Part shown: piece by piece, positions 61,230 through 64,000 of the stretch | How positions within the stretch are numbered: position 1 is the first letter of the stretch | Layout: each line of letters begins with the position of its first letter | Assembly (NCBI GenBank): GCA_037976565.1 | Contig: CP137680.1 | Coordinates: 28,476,873 to 28,540,872 of the forward strand | Direction: 5' to 3' | Source of the DNA: Mesocentrotus franciscanus | Lineage: Eukaryota; Echinodermata; Echinoidea; Camarodonta; Strongylocentrotidae | Length of the DNA stretch: 64,000 bases | The notes under the pieces: model-generated | What the model was told of the DNA's origin: nothing | The model's database searches: none | The model's input: only the letters and a program-made list of their open reading frames with translations | Translations under genes and position numbers: made by a program

Positions 61230-61460
61230 CATCTGTCTGTCCGTTCGTCTCTCTATCTCTTTATCTCACCTTTCTTTCTGTCACACATTCCCTCTCCTCT
61301 GTCTGTCTCTGTGTCTCTGTCTCTCTTTCTTTCTTTCTCTTATCTTTATTTCTATCATTCATTCTCTCTCCTTTGTCTATGTCTATGTCTCTCTCTCTCT
61401 CTTCTCTCTCTCAAACTCGATCCCCTATGTTTTCTCTCATCCCGTTTCTCTTTCTCAAAA
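61230..61460 (+). repeat. CT-rich simple-sequence tract
   Basis: Runs of TCTCTCTC, CTTTCTTTC and CTGTCTCTGT. The Ser/Leu-rich open frames over it are composition artefacts. Confidence 0.85.
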
Positions 61461-61994
61461 ACATCCATGATTTATGTCTCGGTCATGTTTGCTCTACAGC
61501 TAGGATACGGCGGCCGTAGGCCCCCGAAATCGAGAGATACATGCGGCTGCCGCAGAGATCTGCGGTGGCCTTTAGGGTCACCCTAGGGCGTATCACTATC
61601 ATAATTATTATGGGTTGACCAAAGTTCGCGGAGATTTTGAAAATATCAGAAAATATGATATTCGATCACTGATTTCTCATCTTCTACTCAAATTTATCTA
61701 TTTCAATTATTACCAAATGGACAGCAAAGTTTTTTTTTACTACAAATTTGTTCAACTTGAAATTTATCGTCAAACGATTCCGGATATATCGCGATCTAAA
61801 AATTCGATGTCGCATCGGCGTGCGCGCTGCAACTAAAAAAGTCATAAAACGAGACCTTGCTTCGCGCACGGGGGTTTACAGCCGATTTATCAAAAAATGC
61901 GATCCATCCAAAATAAGGTAATTTCATAATTTGCAAGGCAAGATATCAAACAATCAGTTGGTACCACTTTTTACTTACAATTTTGAGGATATCA
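61461..61994. other. intergenic, no gene recognised
   Basis: A short GC-rich patch near 61,508-61,580 includes GGCGGCCGTAGG and GCGGCTGCCGC. The rest is AT-rich. Nothing was assigned. Confidence 0.5.
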
Positions 61995-62122
61995 GGGCCC
62001 CGTATTACAAAGAGTTGATATCAATCGCAACTATGTACATAAGAGATAGGAGACTGCAAACTTACGATTGATTGGAGGACTTACGATTGATTTGGATCAA
62101 TCGTAACTGTTTGTAAGACGGG
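61995..62122. mobile_element. short MITE-like inverted repeat
   Basis: The left end CCCCGTATTACAAAGAGTTG with ATCAATCGCAAC pairs imperfectly with the right end GATCAATCGTAACTG followed by TTTGTAAGACGGG. An extra ACTTACGATTGAT block is repeated inside. Confidence 0.6.
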
Positions 62123-63090
62123 AGATTTCAGACCTTTATCGCTAATTTTAAAATGTTTCGGAACGGACGCAAATAACTGCAAAATTTGCCGATCATTTGT
62201 CAATATTTTCATAATTTCACACCCAATTCCAAAGAAAATTTTGTTATGGGGTAAATATATCTTCCTCTTTCCACTGGTGATAACAGATTTTCGAAATCTT
62301 ACCGATTTTTTGAGATAGCGAACTTAGGTAACGCGCGAACTATGGTCACACTGCCATACAATGAGTGGAAACTCTGAATGTTTTGGGAGACAAGGCATAA
62401 AGCACAAAACTAATTTTCAAAGGCTGCTCCTGCATATACATTTATGTAGAGCAAGAAGAGAGAGAAAACATATTGAAATTTTGTCTTTGTTGTTGAGATT
62501 ATAAGAGAAACTGATATGTAATCACTGATTATATCTTTTTTTATTTGCCTTATAGTTACAGATTGCCTTTAAATCAGTTTGATCGCGTTTGATATGTGCT
62601 GAATATATTTTTTATGTGCCAGGATTATATGACACTGTAATTCCCTGCCTTTACAATATGTGTTTCATATGATGCAACATATTATTGATATATAATTAAT
62701 ATAATGTATTGTTTAATTGTTATATGTGTTCATAGATTTCATTTAAAGTGCACCAATCACCTAATAAATAATTTGTAGTAGAATGTATTAAAACAACCTC
62801 AAAAATGTTACTGGCATTCTATAGGTACATGTAAACGGTTAATGGGTGTGAAGAAAATAAGGGATAACATAAGACCCTGCGTGCAGGGCGTGCGGCTTTT
62901 ACTAAACACTCGGGTTACGGCGCGCTGGAAAATACTCAGGTCACGGCTCGCTGGGCAAATTTTTTTGTAATGCTGTCTTCAAATCGGCCCTACACGCTGG
63001 GAAAATCTTATCTTAAATTAGCGACTGTTTTTAACCATTTTTCAATGGGGGTGCGTGGGAAAATTTACTTAAAAAGGAAGTTGGGAGTTG
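62123..63090. other. intergenic, no gene recognised
   Basis: AT-rich, with no coding or repeat structure that I can support. Confidence 0.5.
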
Positions 63091-63099
63091 CGATTGTTT

Positions 63100-63790
63100 T
63101 TTTTTAATGATAGAAAAATAAGACTAGAATTAAGGCTGACATTAGGAAAGACAAAATAGTAGGTGGATAAAGTGGATTTTAGAGAAAGCGTAATAGGGCC
63201 TACTACAAGGGAATATGATAGGCATATTAATATGATCATTAGGATGGAAACAAGGAAGAATGGATAGAGTGAGAAGATGAATTGTGGGAAATTAAGAACA
63301 AATTATAGAAGATAAGGGAAAAGAGAGAAATACAGAAACAGACGATATTATAGGCCTAATGGTAGAATGCACCAGAAGAATTAAGATGAATTGCAGAAAA
63401 TAAAGAATTACATTGTAGGCCTAGAAGAAAAGAGGAATGAAGGGGAAAATGAAGGGAGAGAAAGAATTATAGATGTTGAAGAACGATTTTTAAAAAATGG
63501 CATAAGAAAACATAAAATGATAGGGGAAACCAACGAAGAATATCGTAATGATTACATGATAGAATTTATTTTTAAAAAGGAAGAGGGAATGAAAGGACAA
63601 AAAATAATAAAAACAGAGAAACTACGACAGAGGGCAGAAATACGATTAAGAAGTTATAGCAGAAGGAATTCAAGAAATGGATGCTAGAAGAATCAAAGTT
63701 AAAGATATACATAAATAAAGGAAAGGATGAAAAAAAATGCGAGGGATTTGACGAAAGGATTAAAGAAAGATTAAAATGATAAAACGATAC
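63100..63790 (+). repeat. purine-rich low-complexity tract
   Basis: Almost 700 bp dominated by A and G (AGAAGATGAATTG, GGGAAAAGAGAGAAATACAG) with frequent GAAT/AAGA words. The Lys/Glu/Arg-rich open frame at 63,391-63,687 follows from this bias. Confidence 0.65.
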
Positions 63791-64000
63791 ATAGACCCTT
63801 TTATTGTCGATAATTTCAAATCTTTTTCACCCTTATAAAGCCGATTTGAAAACACCATTAACAAAAATATTAATTTTCACTGTACATGTATAATGTTTGG
63901 TTCCAACTTTCGATAGAAAATTACATATTCAAATGGCCATATCTCGGCTGTTATTTGGCTATTTCTCGTCAAAGTTGGTGTGTGAACGTCTTTTTTTATT

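Noticed and set aside
61134..61586. 150-codon Ser/Leu-rich frame
   Set aside because: It is generated by the CT microsatellite.
63391..63687. 98-codon Lys/Glu/Arg-rich frame
   Set aside because: It lies in a purine-rich low-complexity tract, so composition explains it.

Overview
This looks like nuclear DNA of a marine invertebrate. It is AT-rich and full of repeats, with genes split by GT-AG introns, many short inverted-repeat elements and a TTAGGG-type interstitial telomere motif. An echinoderm or other invertebrate deuterostome is my best guess. It rests on the general look of the repeats (tRNA-derived SINE tails, GCGGATCC-ended MITEs, GTCTCGC hairpin repeats) and is not proven.

Layout. 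From 1 to about 29,193 there is one uninterrupted head-to-tail satellite of about 53 units, each about 558 bp. On the minus strand each unit is SINE-like: a tRNA-like head with Pol III A/B-box motifs, a T4-T5 run just after it, a body, and a tail with a GCGCTATATAAAT motif. About 180 bp of spacer joins one unit to the next. The array ends in a small inverted piece of its own tail. From 29,221 to about 35,130 there is a 3-kb segment present twice in tandem. It carries a non-LTR zinc-knuckle relic, a long degenerate GTGCCCCTTTT repeat and a 26-bp minisatellite. AT-rich simple sequence follows (35.3-36.1 kb), then a decayed L1/Tx1-type LINE (37.74-39.46 kb).

From 40,157 to 59,453 lies the one convincing host gene: ten exons, plus strand, of a TRPC4/5-like cation channel. 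The splice phases agree at every junction and give 888 codons in frame to a stop. The N-terminus (start codon and first ankyrin repeats) is missing. No matching exon is visible upstream in the window, so the satellite, the duplication and the LINE probably lie in a very large upstream intron. The introns hold several MITE families, a four-unit repeat with AGGTCA direct repeats, a SINE relic and microsatellites. The last 4.5 kb is non-coding, with two further MITE-like elements, a CT-rich tract and a purine-rich tract.

The genes do not form a pathway. The window is one ion-channel gene embedded in repeats. The most unusual feature is the satellite, in which nearly every unit carries what looks like a complete Pol III tRNA-like transcription unit.
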